Assembly: GCF_000004195.4 (NCBI RefSeq)
Contig: NC_030683.2
Location: forward strand, 82,848,910-82,912,909
DNA from: Xenopus tropicalis
Lineage: Eukaryota; Chordata; Amphibia; Anura; Pipidae
Length of the DNA: 64,000 bases
Direction: 5' to 3'
Position 1 is the stretch's first letter. Every line of letters begins with the position of its first letter. The notes below the pieces were generated by a model. It made no database searches. It saw only the letters and a list, made by a program, of their open reading frames with translations, and was not told the DNA's origin. The translations under genes and the position numbers were made by a program. Positions 12,124 through 23,349 of the stretch are shown here, in pieces.

Positions 12124-13334
12124 CAATCTCTTTTTTGTTTCATTTGACTTTTGCTGAAAGCATTACATCATTTTCCAGATCAGAAAACCTAAAAGGAACT
12201 ATATCCATCGCATCTAAAGTTTGATTACAGTGTAAAATTGGAAAGCGTAAATTGTGCAGTGATCCCAGTATGGAACAATGAGATGGCTGACGAAGTGCTG
12301 GTAGGGTTGGCTTGAAGAATTCTCTTGCATCTGTTAATTGCATATGTTTTGGATGTCTAAATTGGAGCATTAGAGGGTGCAAAAGAGTAAATTTTAATGA
12401 AGGTTCTAATGGTAGCAAAAAAACAAAAAACAAAAAAAACAGTAGTGTAGTATGGAAATAGTCGCCACTCATTTCAATTCGTTTCCCAAATTTAATCAAG
12501 CCCAACATGTTTTATGTGTATAGTTCATACTTCCTTATGGGAAAAAAAGTTAGTTAGTTCCCTTAGCCTCCCTCTTTTATATACCTTGTTTCACATGGTC
12601 AACTATGTAAATTAAATGATTTGATTCAATTAACACACTTGTTCACATTAATAATAAAATAATTGCTCTCAGTGAACCATGCTGATCATCTCTGCTTTTA
12701 AGAGGAAAATCTTATTCTGAACTGCATAAATAAATTCATTAATCTGTTAAACTATGCAATAATAGCACTTGCATTTTTCATGTTTCATGTTTTTATTTTA
12801 TTATTAGTACTTAAATCAGTGGGTACAAGGGTCTTATGTATCAGTTGTTGTCTTCTATTTAAAATGACCTTTTTCCTTTTAAAATAACCTAAATATATTA
12901 TATTCTACTCTCCAAATACATGGCTTTTGACTGATGACAATAAGTCTAATGTCATTCAGACCGAAAACCACCTGCACCAACATGACAGACGGTTGCCATT
13001 AAACTCAATGACAGATGGCACCAGCAGTTTCTTGACTGGTGGAAATACGATGGATAAGAAACAGCTAGATGTGACATTTGCTTAAAATCAACTATCACTA
13101 TAGCGTACATTATTTTGGGCAACATTTGCTGTGGTTGTTGTGAAAAGAATTCCATTCATTAAAGGTACTTGCAACCAGAGCCGCTACCTGCACGGCCATG
13201 TAGTTGCACTCTGTGCCACTGCCTTCATCCCGCCACCTGTTTATACACAAGTGTGTCCACTGACACAGGAGAACCCTGGGGCTACCCACACCCCTGAATA
13301 GGGTTCCTGAAGCAGCCTGTGCTTATAGTATATA
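12124..13334. other. No gene seen; A/T-rich spacer
   Basis: Unique-looking A/T-rich DNA. A 122-codon minus-strand open frame at 12140-12508 has no recognisable domain or codon bias and is considered chance. Confidence 0.45.
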
Positions 13335-13722
13335 CAGGTATTAGATCCCTTATCCAGAAAGCCTTTATCCAAAAATCTCTGAACTATAGGAAACTCTAGT
13401 TTTCAAAAATGATTTCCTTTTACTCTGTAATAATAAAATAATATATGCACTTGATCCAAATTAAGCTGCATAAATTCCTATTGGCGACAAAACAATTGTA
13501 TTGGTGTTAAGTAATGATTTTTGTTTAAATAATTTTTCAAAAATATTCAGAAAATCTGTACTAGTATGTTATCCTTTATCCAGAAAGTTGCCATGTCCCA
13601 TGAACTCAATTTTAATCAAACATAAATATTTAAAAGTGATTTCATTTTTATCTGTAATTTTCTTCTCTGGAATATTTTTTTTTCTTGGAAAATTTAGATG
13701 CTGTTATCCTAATGTTATGTTT
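13335..13722 (+). mobile_element. TA-flanked 'caggtat' MITE, truncated copy
   Basis: Starts 'caggtattagatcccttatcc' after TA, like the complete copy at 13731-14046, and repeats its internal words (atttcctttt...ctctgtaataataaaat, acttgatccaaa, ggcgacaaaacaatt). The right terminus is missing or replaced, and a rearranged second 'tttatccagaaag' lies at about 13575. It abuts the complete copy. Confidence 0.65.
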
Positions 13723-13730
13723 GTTCTATA

Positions 13731-14046
13731 CAGGTATGGGATCAGTTATCCGGAAACTTGTTATCCAGAAAATTTCAAATTATGGAAGGCCATGTCCCAT
13801 AGGCTCCATTTTAATCAAATAATTCTCATTTTTAAAAATTATTTCCTATTTCTCTGTAATAATAAAACAGTGCCTTGTACTTGATCCCAACTAAGATATA
13901 ATTAATCCTTATTGGAGGCAAAACAATTCTTTTGGGATTATTTCATGTTAAAATTATATTTTTGTAGACTAATGATATGGAGATCCAAATAAATGAAATA
14001 CCCTTTATCTGGTAAACCCCATTCTGGATAATAGGTCCCGTACCTG
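13731..14046 (+). mobile_element. TA-flanked 'caggtatggg' MITE, complete copy
   Basis: A 316-bp element beginning 'caggtatgggatcagttatc' and ending 'aggtcccgtacctg', so the termini are imperfect inverted repeats; TA flanks both ends (13729-13730 and 14047-14048). This arrangement suits a Tc1/mariner-like MITE, though the superfamily is inferred only from the TA duplication. Related pieces are at 13335-13722, 24075-24136 and 58041-58368. The 127-codon open frame across it is chance. Confidence 0.8.
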
Positions 14047-14359
14047 TATTTTTATTGCTGAATCCACATTGTCCTTTTTATTGTTTCTCTTACATCCTCT
14101 ACATCTTCTTTATTTTCTACAATGACATTTGTCTTTTAGTTTGCAGTACCAATAAACCTTTTCTATACCTTTTATTTCTTTCCTATTCTATGTTCATTCC
14201 ATTCCTGTCTGGGCTGTAAATTTAAAGGTTACTGCTAGTTAGCTATACTCTGAGTTTGGGTTCTTCTCCTGCTACAGTATGTCTTCCTCCTGCTATGTCT
14301 TCTATCCTAGTTAAGTGTTTTTGCTAATTCTTTATTTCCTGGTCTGCATATGGGGTACA

Positions 14360-14883
14360 TTAAAGCGGACCTGTCACCCTAAGAAATAAGTCCAAATTAT
14401 TTTCTATATTGTTAGTTGAGCAAAATAAACTTTACTTACTCTATATAAATAATATAAATCTTGTTTCCTTCCGTCTTGGAATTGCTCAATCAAAGCAAGC
14501 AGGCAGGCACCATTTTGTGGACACTGTTATGAAGGCAAGCTTTGTATCATGCCAAAATCTTGTTTCTGTGCCAGAATGGGGGACCTGATACCCAGGGCCT
14601 TGCACTGGCTACACAATTAGATGAGGAGGAGGGAGGGGAAACGTTAGATGTGCAGTGATATCTAGGAAGTGCTGAATGGAAAGCTAAAGTTATTGTCTGC
14701 CCCGCCTCTATGCCTAAGGCATAGAGGGGGGGCAAGCAATATATGATTGACAGCTGTGATTTTTAAATGCCTTTATAATGGGTTTGGATGTGTTAATAAA
14801 AAAATGAATTTGGGTTTCATGTTTAATTTGAACAGGATTTTTATTATACAGATTTTCATGTCTGGGTGACAGGTCCACTTTAA
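14360..14883. mobile_element. T2/Kolobok-like TTAA MITE
   Basis: A 524-bp element opening 'ttaaagcggacctgtcaccc' and closing with its complement 'gggtgacaggtccactttaa', giving near-perfect 20-bp inverted repeats that include TTAA at each end (14360-14363, 14880-14883). TTAA duplication with this end type points to the T2/Kolobok-like group known from Xenopus. An internal palindrome, cctctatgcctaaggcatagagg, is at about 14704-14726. No transposase is present. Confidence 0.8.
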
Positions 14884-15589
14884 GGTTCCTTTGTAGAACT
14901 CACCTTGTAGTTGACTTGTATGTTTTTCTAATTTCTTATCCTATATGCTTTTTCTTCAAAATCTTACATCCTAATGACAGGTGGCTAAATTGCTTTGGGG
15001 GTGGTTTTAGCAATTCTAAACCTGGATTTTTGCAACTCAGTAAAGTGTGATTCCAATGCCCTAAGCTTACCTTCTATTTTATTAGCTGCATACTTATATT
15101 ACTCATATCATTTCCATGAACCCTGAATGAAGGAGAAAGTGTTGCATCTATTTGTGTATGCATCTCTGGCAGACCCTGCATAATGGGACATGGACATCCA
15201 CTGGTACATCTTTCCTTGTGTGCCATTTTTGGCTCAAGGTATAATAAAGGGGTGAGAAAAAGGCATCTCCAGGCAGTTCCTTTGTTTTGTGCCATTTGTG
15301 ATGCAAGGTGCTCCAGGGCTTTGTTCTTAACACCTGCTCTGTGCAAACTTCAGTGTAAGGCTCCCTTGTACACTTATATTGTCTGCATTTGCTATTGGTA
15401 AGGGCTCAGGTGCACTGAGTATGGTTTTGTGTATATAAAGCACACAATTTTAAACCCTCTACATTTCCTCTCCAGCCCTTTTACACCTGGTCTTTGTACA
15501 AATTATGTATGAGTATTATACTTTTTTTATATTACTAAAATCTTTTGGATTTTATTTATACAGTAATTAAAATACCAAAGGCCAAGTGC

Positions 15590-15780
15590 TTTTATACAGG
15601 TTATGGAACTCCAAGACAACGTCTAATATCCTCATATTTTTTAACAGGGGGTGGTTTATTTATGATAAAATGCACATTTTAGTGAGTCATGTGACAGAAA
15701 TTACATCAAGCACTGAGTATAACTGATGACATCACTAAGCACCATTTATAAGGATATACTGTAATTTACAGGAAATGAAT
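15590..15780 (+). repeat. Dispersed repeat shared with 30710-30915
   Basis: Shared blocks in the same order: 'cttttatacagg', 'catggaact'-like, 'gtgagtcatgtgacagaaat', 'gatgacatcactaagc' and 'atttataaggat'. The two copies differ by small indels. No terminal repeats or coding capacity are visible, so the class is unknown. Confidence 0.7.
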
Positions 15781-15896
15781 GGCTTATATCCATGTTTCTC
15801 ATGTGCTTTATTCCATAAATTTCACCAGGTTGAAGGTACAGATTTTGTTTGTGTTCAGTAGATCAGGCACTTTTTTTTTTTTTACTAACCCAATAG

Positions 15897-16075
15897 TAGG
15901 GTTGCTACCTCTGCCAGCTTTCTTTGCTGGGCAGGGAGCAGGGCCATGATGTTGTGAGGCGGGCCGTGACATCATGGGAGGGGCTATCACCACATCAATG
16001 TTACTGAGTCCTGCCTGGTTTTCCCAATGTAAGTGCACCAATATGCAGATGCTATTATTACACTTGACATACAAT
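15897..16075. repeat. 'agggttgctacct' dispersed repeat
   Basis: Begins 'gtagggttgctacctctgcc' and contains gggcagg, a 'gggcag...gtgacatcatgggagggg' G-rich core, then 'cctgcctggttttcccaatg'. A short relative starts at 26798 ('aagggttgccacctagctgg'). Ends are not defined. Confidence 0.4.
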
Positions 16076-16102
16076 GTGGATGTTAAGGAGCAATTCTTAG
16101 GC

Positions 16103-16396
16103 CAGGGGTAGGGCTCTTTTAATGGCTGCATCTGGCTCGCTGCCAAATCTTTAATAAAAAAAAATAACGGGGGCGTGGCCTGCCCTCTGCGAATAGAAGA
16201 CGTTTTCTAAGCTTTAGAACACGTCTTCTATCCACCAAGCGCAGGCCACGCCCTCCTCCACATCGCATCCGGCATCCTTGGCACCCACCCTGCCTTGCCC
16301 CGCAGCATCCAAAAATATTGTATGGCTCTCACAGAAATACATTTTAAAATATGTGGTGTTTATGGCTCTCTCAGTCAAAAAGGTTCCCGACCCCTG
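16103..16396. mobile_element. hAT-like MITE with internal palindrome
   Basis: Termini 'caggggtagggctc' and the complement of 'ggttcccgacccctg', flanked by an 8-bp target duplication with one mismatch (tcttaggc at 16095-16102, ccttaggc at 16397-16404). Inside, gcgtggcctgc with atagaagacg near 16174-16203 is mirrored by cgtcttctat with gcaggccacgc near 16222-16253, so the middle can fold into a long hairpin. A different family from the copies at 63-368 and 28709-28972. No transposase. Confidence 0.8.
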
Positions 16397-16404
16397 CCTT
16401 AGGC

Positions 16405-17249
16405 AGAGATCCAAGTGACACTGCCCAATGTGCTTCGTACGGTGTCTCACACACAACATTAGTTGAGGTAATTACTAGAGATGAGTGTTTTGCCAACACA
16501 TCCAGTTTTCCATAAGCTTTAAGCTTTTGCATGGTGCTTTTAGTCAGTTTTGTTTACAGGTACTATATAAGCTCAGGAAATACTTTTACTACTTTGCATT
16601 TCAAATGTAAAACCTTTGTATAAGATGAAATTCTACCCACCACGGCAAGGAGTTCTCTTTTCTAAACTTAGAACATGAAACCACAGATTTATATAATATG
16701 CTGTCATCTGCAGATTAACTTAGAGATAAAGAAAATGAGGCAGAAATAGGGAAAATGGATGATCGTGAAAATGTAGCTGATTTGTATTTGCATTGTGCAG
16801 AACCAAGATAATCCAGAAGAAAGACAATTTGAAAGAATGAGCAGAATAGGTATAGAGAGGAGAGCTATCAGTTCTGGGCCCCCATTGTTGTGGGGTTGCT
16901 GATGCAGTTTGCAAATAATTGCCAGGTCCTCCCTACAGTGTTAAGAACTGTTACTTCCTGAAACTAATAAGGACCGAACATTGTAGAAACAAAAGAAAAC
17001 AGGCAGAACAAAATTTTAGATAGTAAACATGGGAGCCATTTATCATGCTGTGTAAAATTATTTATGCTGAAAAAACTGTAAAAGCAGTGTAAAATAATGT
17101 AGTAATCTTGTAATAAATGTGTGTACTTTTTTTCACACCTCCTGATTGCCATATTTACCATCTGTCACAATCTGTAATATAGGAATGCATGAAAAATGGT
17201 TGGAAGGCTCTTTCCCTTTGGAGAAACAGGAGACCCCTGCCAACACTAA
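16405..17249. other. No gene seen
   Basis: A/T-rich non-coding DNA. A short 'actagagatgagtgttttgccaa' at about 16474 resembles an end of the GCGAA-type family but is too short to call. Nothing else is supported. Confidence 0.45.
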
Positions 17250-17731
17250 GGGGCACATTTACTAATCCACGAATCCGAATGGGAAAAATTCAGATCGGAA
17301 ACGAACATTTTGCGACTTATTCGTAAACTGTCGCAACTTTTTTGTAGCCGTTACGACTTGCGCGAATTGTCACAACTTTTTCGTAGCCGTTACGATTTGC
17401 TCGTATATTGTCGCGACTTTTTCGTATTGAGCGCTCGTAAACGTCGGGCAAACCTTTCAGACTTTGCATGATTTTGGAAGCCTCCCATAGGACTCAATGG
17501 CACTCTGCAGCTCCAACCTGGCCCAAGGAAAGTCACGATACTGAAGCTTGAATGAATCCGAAACTTTCGTACTCGGTGCGACGGCTACGAAAAAGTCGCG
17601 ACAATTTGCGCAAGTCGTAACGCTACGAAAAAGTCGCGACAATTTACGAAAAAAAACGCAAAATACCAATCATTACGAAAAAAACGCATTTGGGCGCTTT
17701 TCGGACGTTCGTGGATTAGTAAATGTGCCCA
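17250..17731. mobile_element. Harbinger-like MITE, TAA duplication
   Basis: A 482-bp element with a perfect inverted repeat of at least 20 bp (gcacatttactaatccacga at the left, its complement at the right), flanked by TAA at 17247-17249 and 17732-17734. The interior is rich in cgacttttttcg/cgaaaaagtcgcg words in opposite orientations, so it can fold. The central block 'gcctcccataggactcaa...ctgcagctccaacctggccc' is also in 31991-32379. TAA duplication suits PIF/Harbinger. Non-coding. Confidence 0.85.
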
Positions 17732-17734
17732 TAA

Positions 17735-18256
17735 ATGTCACCACCATCCTTTTGAAACCCTGGAACTGACAAACAATTGAGCAAAATTACAGCCAAGGAA
17801 AGGCATAAGTCAGGGCTGCTGGCAAAAAGGTGTACACAAAATACAGTCATGGAGTCAGTAACAAGAAAGGCAAACACAATAACTAGGCTTAAGCATGGAA
17901 CTGTGAAAACAAAACTAGCTTGGGCAAGGTAGAAATTTAAACAAAAAAGCATGCAACATGCTACATACTCTCCCCCACTCTTACATCACTGTAGTAACCA
18001 GAGACTCCCCTAATTTATTAAAGATAAACCAAGCCCCACTTCTTACATCCTGAGGCACAGCACTCCCTTCTACAGCTGCACTCGGAGGGGTGGGGCACCA
18101 TTATGCACAAAGGTGATGCAGTCTGCAGTGTGTTCTACACCTTGTGATGGATGTTTTAGCTACACCTTGCACCACCAATCCCATGGGCCAGAACACCCTG
18201 GGACCTAACAGGGGCAATTTTGTACCCCCTTAGGTTTCCAGCACTTGTGCCTGTGC
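17735..18256. other. No gene seen
   Basis: About 520 bp of non-repetitive-looking DNA with no coding motif or repeat end. Confidence 0.4.
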
Positions 18257-18264
18257 TGTTAATA

Positions 18265-18499
18265 CAGGCATCCTCAAACTTTTATACCTGTGAGCTACAT
18301 TTAAATGGAAAACATTTTGGAGAGCAACATAAGCCTACAGAAGGTTCTGTTTGGCAATTACACAGAGTTTTTATGCAACCAAAATTTGCCTCCTAACCAG
18401 AAATTCAAAAATAAGCACCTACTTTGAGGCAATTGGGAGCAACATCCAAAGGGTTGGAGAGCAACATATTGCTCATGAGCCACTGGTTGGGGATCACTG
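18265..18499 (-). mobile_element. hAT-like MITE, copy 2 of the 63-368 family
   Basis: A 235-bp element flanked by a perfect 8-bp duplication, tgttaata at 18257-18264 and 18500-18507. Read on the minus strand it begins cagtgatccccaaccagtgg and follows copy 1 (63-368) word for word through 'gagcaa.atgttgctc', 'ggatgttgctc' and 'ttttggttgcataaa', with about 70 bp less. The two copies establish the family and its ends. Confidence 0.88.
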
Positions 18500-18507
18500 T
18501 GTTAATA

Positions 18508-19419
18508 TATAAGCCCCTTAGAGTCATTTATATATGCAATATATGGTGAGAAAGGTACCAAAACTTGATTTGCTTATTTTAATTTGAGAAACATCTGGAA
18601 GAGCATATTCACAAAGTTTCCTTTTTTTGTAACAGCAGTCTTGCTTTCAATGTACATACAGTCACTGGTGGAAACAATATTATCTTTGAATAAGCTGCGG
18701 CTGCAAGCTGCTATTACTAGCAGAATACAAATTGTGTGTCTATTTTTTCATACTTTCACCTCAGGAAAAGGTTTCTCCTTAAAAAAAAGTTTATAAATAC
18801 AAAAAAAGAAAATAACTGATGCTTAGTTAGGATACATTTTTATAGTGTATTCTCATTATACTGCAGGGTTGAACACCACTATTTTACCTTATAGCTCAAC
18901 TTTGGGTATGGTTTAGTAAACTAGCAATATGACTGTGGTGGCATCCCAGTAAATACCAAAACAAATAGAAAGTGCAAAAAAATAGAAATGAAGAAAATAG
19001 AAATAACAAAATGTAGTGCAAATCAGTATACATCATTTAAATCCACACTATATTTAGACATGGTATTTTCAAGGTAAATAAACACCTTATATGCAATTTG
19101 TGGGTGTTTGAGAGGTCCCTTGTGGTCCTAAAGGCTGGCAAGGTTGAGACCATTAAACAAGAATGTCTAGAATGTCTAAACTTTGTATGATAGCTTTATA
19201 CTGTCACTTTATATGTAAATTTAACTATAGGAAATACTTAGATTGTGCTCCACTTTGTGTTGGTTAGCAATAATAATTCCACAATGGCTTGGTGTAGTGT
19301 GTATCTCCTGTAGCAAATGATACAGAAGGACATATTTATTACAGTGAGTAAGCCAACATCACTGGTGATGTTGCCCATAGCAACCAATCAGCAATTAGAA
19401 TTTAACTGTCTTTATGTAA
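18508..19419. other. No gene seen
   Basis: A/T-rich DNA between a MITE and the start of the LINE. No supported feature. Confidence 0.4.
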
Positions 19420-19449
19420 AGTCAAATTTAAATCATGTGCTAAAGAAAT

Positions 19450-20160
19450 TACCAAGAAAAGTGTGGAATCCTGTTGGGTAGAGATTTCAGCAGGGCTAAA
19501 AATAAAATTATCATTGGTGTATGACATGCTATAATCCACCCCATATAAGTGAGGGGGATGAGGCCCAGCTACTATTGCTAATGGAGGCTTCACAACTAGG
19601 TCAAGTTGTTATTATGGGGGACTTTAATTATCCAGACACTGACTGGCGTAATGGGGTCATTGCTAACATTTGTGTGGGAGGGAATTTGGGGAACAGTGAT
19701 CATAACATGGTCTCCTTTGAGATAATGCTGCAGAGACAGCTCTATAAGGGAGTAACTAAAACGCTCAATTTTAGACGTGCAGACTTTGCCAGTATAAGGG
19801 CATCTCTGCAATGTGTCAACTGGGAAAGGCTTTTCATGGGGTTAGACACAGAAGGAAAATGGAACATCTTTAAAACATTGCTTTGCAAGTATACACAACA
19901 GTATATTCCCCGTGTAAGCAAGGAGAGGCATCGCAAAGCAAAACCTTTATGGCTGAATAAAAGTGTTAGTATCGAGGTTGGTAAGAAAAAATGTGCTTTT
20001 AAAACATTCAAGTTAGCTGGGACAGCAGAAACTTTCATCAGGTACAAGGAAGCAAATAAAGCATGCAAAAAAGCTATCAGGCAAGCTAAAATAGAGATGG
20101 AAAGGAATATTGCAGCTAGGAGTAAAAAGAATCCAAAATTATTGTTAAATATGTAAATAG
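19450..20160 (+). pseudogene. LINE endonuclease C-terminus and linker
   Basis: From the ATG at 19521 an open frame of 211 codons runs to 20156; the homologous reading begins upstream in another frame. Recognisable endonuclease blocks are M-G-D-F-N-Y-P-D-T-D-W (residues about 32-42) and G-N-S-D-H-N (residues about 57-62), the catalytic D/N and SDH signatures of APE-type endonucleases. Only about 15 residues separate them, much less than normal, so an in-frame internal deletion removed most of the region between. The rest is a basic linker (K/R-rich, e.g. A-N-K-A-C-K-K-A-I-R). Function lost. Confidence 0.8.
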
Positions 20161-20399
20161 TAAAAAAATGAAACAAGAAGAGGTGGGAACTTTATTATCA
20201 CAGGGGGTCAGTTTGATGTCAGGGTCAGGTTGATGAGAACAGGGAAAAAGCAGAAATTTTGAAATCTTATTTTTCATCTGTCTATTTAACTGAGGAGCCA
20301 GCTAATCAAGGCTTCCCTTTTAATAGACCCAATTCAAATAATATAACTACTGACACATGGGTCACACCGGAGAAAATTCAAAAGAGACCTGAATATGTA

Positions 20400-20759
20400 A
20401 AGATAAACAAAGGTCTGGCATGGTACCAAGAGACTGGAGAATTGCTAATGTGGTGCCGTTATTTAAAAAGGAATCCCGTTCTCAGCCTGAAAACTATAAG
20501 CCTGTTAGTCTGACATCAGTAGTAGGAAAGATTTTGGAAGGGGTAATAAGGGATAGGATACTTGAATACATTGCAGATCACAATACTATAAGTTTGTGCC
20601 AACATGGTTTTATGCGTAACAGATCTTGCCAGACTAATTTAGTCGCCTTTTATGAGGAGGTGAGCAGGAACTTCGATGCGGGAATGGCAGTGGATGTCAC
20701 CTTCTTAGACTTTGCTAAAGCATTTGATACAGTACCTCACAGAAAGTTAAGGAAAAAAT
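20400..20759 (+). pseudogene. LINE reverse transcriptase, first half
   Basis: The frame at 20420-20759 shows V-P-R-D-W-R-I-A-N-V-V-P-L-F-K-K, then N-Y-K-P-V-S-L-T-S-V, Q-H-G-F-M-R-N-R-S-C-Q-T-N-L, and motif A F-L-D-F-A-K-A-F-D-T-V-P-H with the first catalytic aspartate. The finger region (P-G-P-D-G type) upstream is lost. The reading stops where the T2-like MITE begins at the TTAA at 20760. The order and words fit CR1/L2-clade RT. Confidence 0.85.
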
Positions 20760-21542
20760 TTAAAGGAACAGTAACAGTAAAAAATATTATTAAAAAAATA
20801 AAAACTACACCCTCTAACTAACACCCATGTCCAGCTGAATTGTAGTTATTTACCTTGTATTTAGCAAAACAATCCCTAGTAAAACTCCTCTCCATAGTAT
20901 TTGAAAAAAGGCGATATGGCGACTACCCCATAGTGTGTGCGCGTCCCCGACATATCTCCTCTTCACAAGACATCCGGCTGTAACCAGGAAGTGCAGGGAT
21001 CGCTGTGCTGAAGACACGCTGGTGGGAGGAGAGGCACACCTGATAGAACGGCACGGCTTAGACGCTGAAAGGAGAGCTGGTGGGAGGAGAGGCACATTCA
21101 TGGAACAGCACAGCTTGTAGGGGAGAGCGACACTGAAAGGAGAGCTGGTGGGAGGAGAGGCACATTCATGGAACAGCACAGCTTGTAGGGGAGAGCGACA
21201 CTGAAAGGAGAGCTGGTGGGAGGAGAGGCACATTCATGGAACGGCTGCTGAAGGGAAACGCTGCAGAGTAGCTTCCCTGGTTGCTAAGCGACGTGACGTC
21301 ACGGAGGCGGGATTTTTGAAACGAAAAGCAGGAAGAAGCTGTCGGCAGCGCGCACATAGGGGAGAAGAAGCTTTCAGGCCCTGCAAGATGGCGAACACCC
21401 TATTTACTCCACAGGAAAGCGTCGGTTTGGATTTTTTACTGATGTATTATAGCAAAGCAGCATGCAGCAGAGCATTTGAAGTAAAAACTGTAAGTTGATT
21501 GATTTGGACTGGGAGGTCTAAATGGTGTTACTGGTCCTTTAA
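20760..21542. mobile_element. T2/Kolobok-like MITE inserted in the LINE RT
   Basis: A 783-bp element from 'ttaaaggaacagtaacagta' to the near-complement 'tggtgttactggtcctttaa', with TTAA at 20760-20763 and 21539-21542. Removing it rejoins LINE sequence across the TTAA, which fits TTAA-targeted insertion. It contains a CpG-rich part and a 68-bp tandem repeat (21017-21245). The 60- to 130-codon open frames inside come from the tandem repeat. No transposase. Confidence 0.85.
21017..21245. repeat. 68-bp tandem repeat inside the T2-like MITE
   Basis: About 3.3 units; 'ggagagctggtgggaggaga' recurs at 21071, 21139 and 21207, so the period is 68 bp. A diverged partial unit precedes at about 21020. 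It lies wholly within the mobile element at 20760-21542. Confidence 0.85.
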
Positions 21543-21558
21543 GTATATTGGCCTATAA

Positions 21559-22544
21559 CAGTGCTGTCCAATTGGCGGCCCCCCTCTGTGTGGCCCCCCA
21601 CCTGTCTGGCTGTTTTGATAGTGTATCTTTGTGAAAGCTTTAAATGGTATCAGTACTGGCCCCCTGCATGGTTCACACCTCAGATTAAGGCTGTAATCAC
21701 CCTGTATTGTTTAAAAATGTAATCCCCTTTCTGTGTTGGTCACACCTTTTAATCCCTACATTGTTCACCCTCTGTATTGTTCACACCTCAGGCTCAGACT
21801 GTAATCACCCACATTGTTCACCTGTTCACACCTTAGACAGCAGTAGAAACACACAAATAAACCCTGCACACTATAAAAAGAACATATACGGAGGCGGTAC
21901 TGCAATTAAAAAGTTTTTTTTTATATATAGTTATTTTGCAGACTGTAGGAGCAGTGCTATTGTGTCACTGTATGCTGCCTGTGTATGCCTGCCCTATGCT
22001 GCCTGTGTGTGCCACACAGGGAGCATAGGGCAGGCAGAGAATGCCACACACAAGCAGGGTAGCGCAGACAGAGTATGGCACACACAGGCAGGCGGAATAT
22101 GGCACCCATAGGCAGCATAGGGCAGGGAGAATATGGCACACATAGGCAGCATAGGGCAGGGAGAATATGGCACACGCAGGCAGGTGGAATATGGCACACA
22201 TAGGCAGCATAGTGCAGGTAGAGTATGGCACACACAGGCAGAATATGGCAGGGAGAGTATGGCACACATAGGCAGCATAGGGCAGGGAGAGTATGGCACA
22301 CACAGGAAGGGTAGGGCAGGCAGACTATGGCCCACACAGGCAGGGTAGGGAAAGCAGAGTATGGCAGGTTTTTGCTGCGCTACCACCGTTAATATGGCTA
22401 TGGCCATGCAATAACATGGGTGTGGGTTCAAGTGGGTGTGGTTTGAAAAGGGGGAGTGGTCAAAACTGGCTTCCATTATCGGCCCTCCACCATGTAGGCC
22501 GGAAAAATTCTGGCTCTCGGTACCACAGAAGTTGGACAGCACTG
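21559..22544. mobile_element. hAT-like element inserted in the LINE
   Basis: A 986-bp element with inverted ends cagtgctgtccaa...ttggacagcactg, flanked by an 8-bp duplication with one mismatch (gcctataa at 21551-21558, gcctagaa at 22545-22552). The interior has ttgttcacacctca-type near-repeats (21660-21840) and a 34-bp minisatellite (21965-22350), with no transposase motif. It sits only 16 bp downstream of the T2-like insertion. Confidence 0.85.
21965..22350. repeat. About 34-bp minisatellite inside the hAT-like element
   Basis: Units of the form 'tatggcacacataggcagca' plus 'tagggcagggagaa' recur with variants; 'gaatatgg' spacing is about 34 bp at 22095, 22129 and 22163. An inverted half-unit (gcctgtgtatgcctgcccta) is at about 21975-22010, so the array starts with a small foldback. 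Long open frames on both strands here are produced by the repeat. Confidence 0.85.
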
Positions 22545-23349
22545 GCCTAGAACATAAAATTTGTATTTGGATAGAAAACTGGCTAAAGGATAGATTACAA
22601 AGAGTGGTGGTAAATGGAACATTTTATAATTGGGTCAGTGATGTTAGTGGAGTACCGCAGGGGTCAGTCCTTGGTCCTTTGCTTTTTAACTTGTTTATTA
22701 ATGACCTGGCGGTGGGCATAGAAAGTACTGTTTCTATTTATATATATATGATACTAAATTGTCCAAAACTATAAGTTCAGTGCTGGATGCAGCCACTTTG
22801 CAAAGCGCTTTAGCAAAATTGGAAAACTGGGCAGCAAAATCAAAAATGAGGTTCAGTGTTGACAAGTGCAACATTATGCACTTTGGTAGAAATAATATTA
22901 AAGCAAGTTATATACTAAATGGTAGTGTGTTGGTGGTATCCTTAATTGAGAAGGATCTGAGGATTTTTGTAACAAGTTGTCTGCCAGGCAGTGTCATTCT
23001 GTGGCTACTAAAGCAAATAAAGTTGTGTATAAAAAAGGGCATTGACTCAAGGGATGAAAACATAATTTTGCCTCTTTATAAGTCCCTGGTAAGGCCTTAC
23101 CTTGAGTATGCAGTGCAGTTTTGGGCTCCAGTCCTTAAGAAGGATATTAATGAGCTGGAGAGAGTGCAGAGACTGCAACTAAACTGGTAAAGGGGATGGA
23201 AGATTTAAGCTATGAGGTTAGACTTTCAAAGTTGGTGTTATTTTCTCTGGAAAAGAGGCGCTTGCGAGGACATGATTACTCTGTACAAGTACATTAGAGG
23301 GGATTATAGGCATATAGGGGGTGTTTTTTTTCCCCATAAAAACGATGAG
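22545..23349 (+). pseudogene. LINE reverse transcriptase, second half and C-terminus
   Basis: Continues the RT after the hAT-like insert: W-I-E-N-W-L-K-D-R-L-Q-R-V-V-V-N-G, then G-V-P-Q-G-S-V-L-G-P-L-L-F-N-L-F-I-N-D-L (motif B). The motif C region that should hold the second catalytic D-D pair is damaged by frameshift near 22735-22765. Then W-A-A-K-S-K-M-R-F-S-V-D-K-C-N-I-M-H-F-G and the C-terminal Y-K-S-L-V-R-P-Y-L-E-Y-A-V-Q-F-W-A-P block. Several frame breaks show it is dead. Cut at 23349 by a third insertion. Confidence 0.85.

Noticed and set aside
12140..12508. 122-codon minus-strand frame
   Set aside because: No recognisable domain, A/T-rich composition like the flanks, no splice or promoter context.
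13501..13884. 127-codon plus-strand frame
   Set aside because: Lies across two copies of the TA-flanked MITE.
21957..22542. Cysteine-rich minus-strand frames with C-A-I-L-S-L-P-Y repeats
   Set aside because: Minisatellite of about 34 bp inside a hAT-like element.
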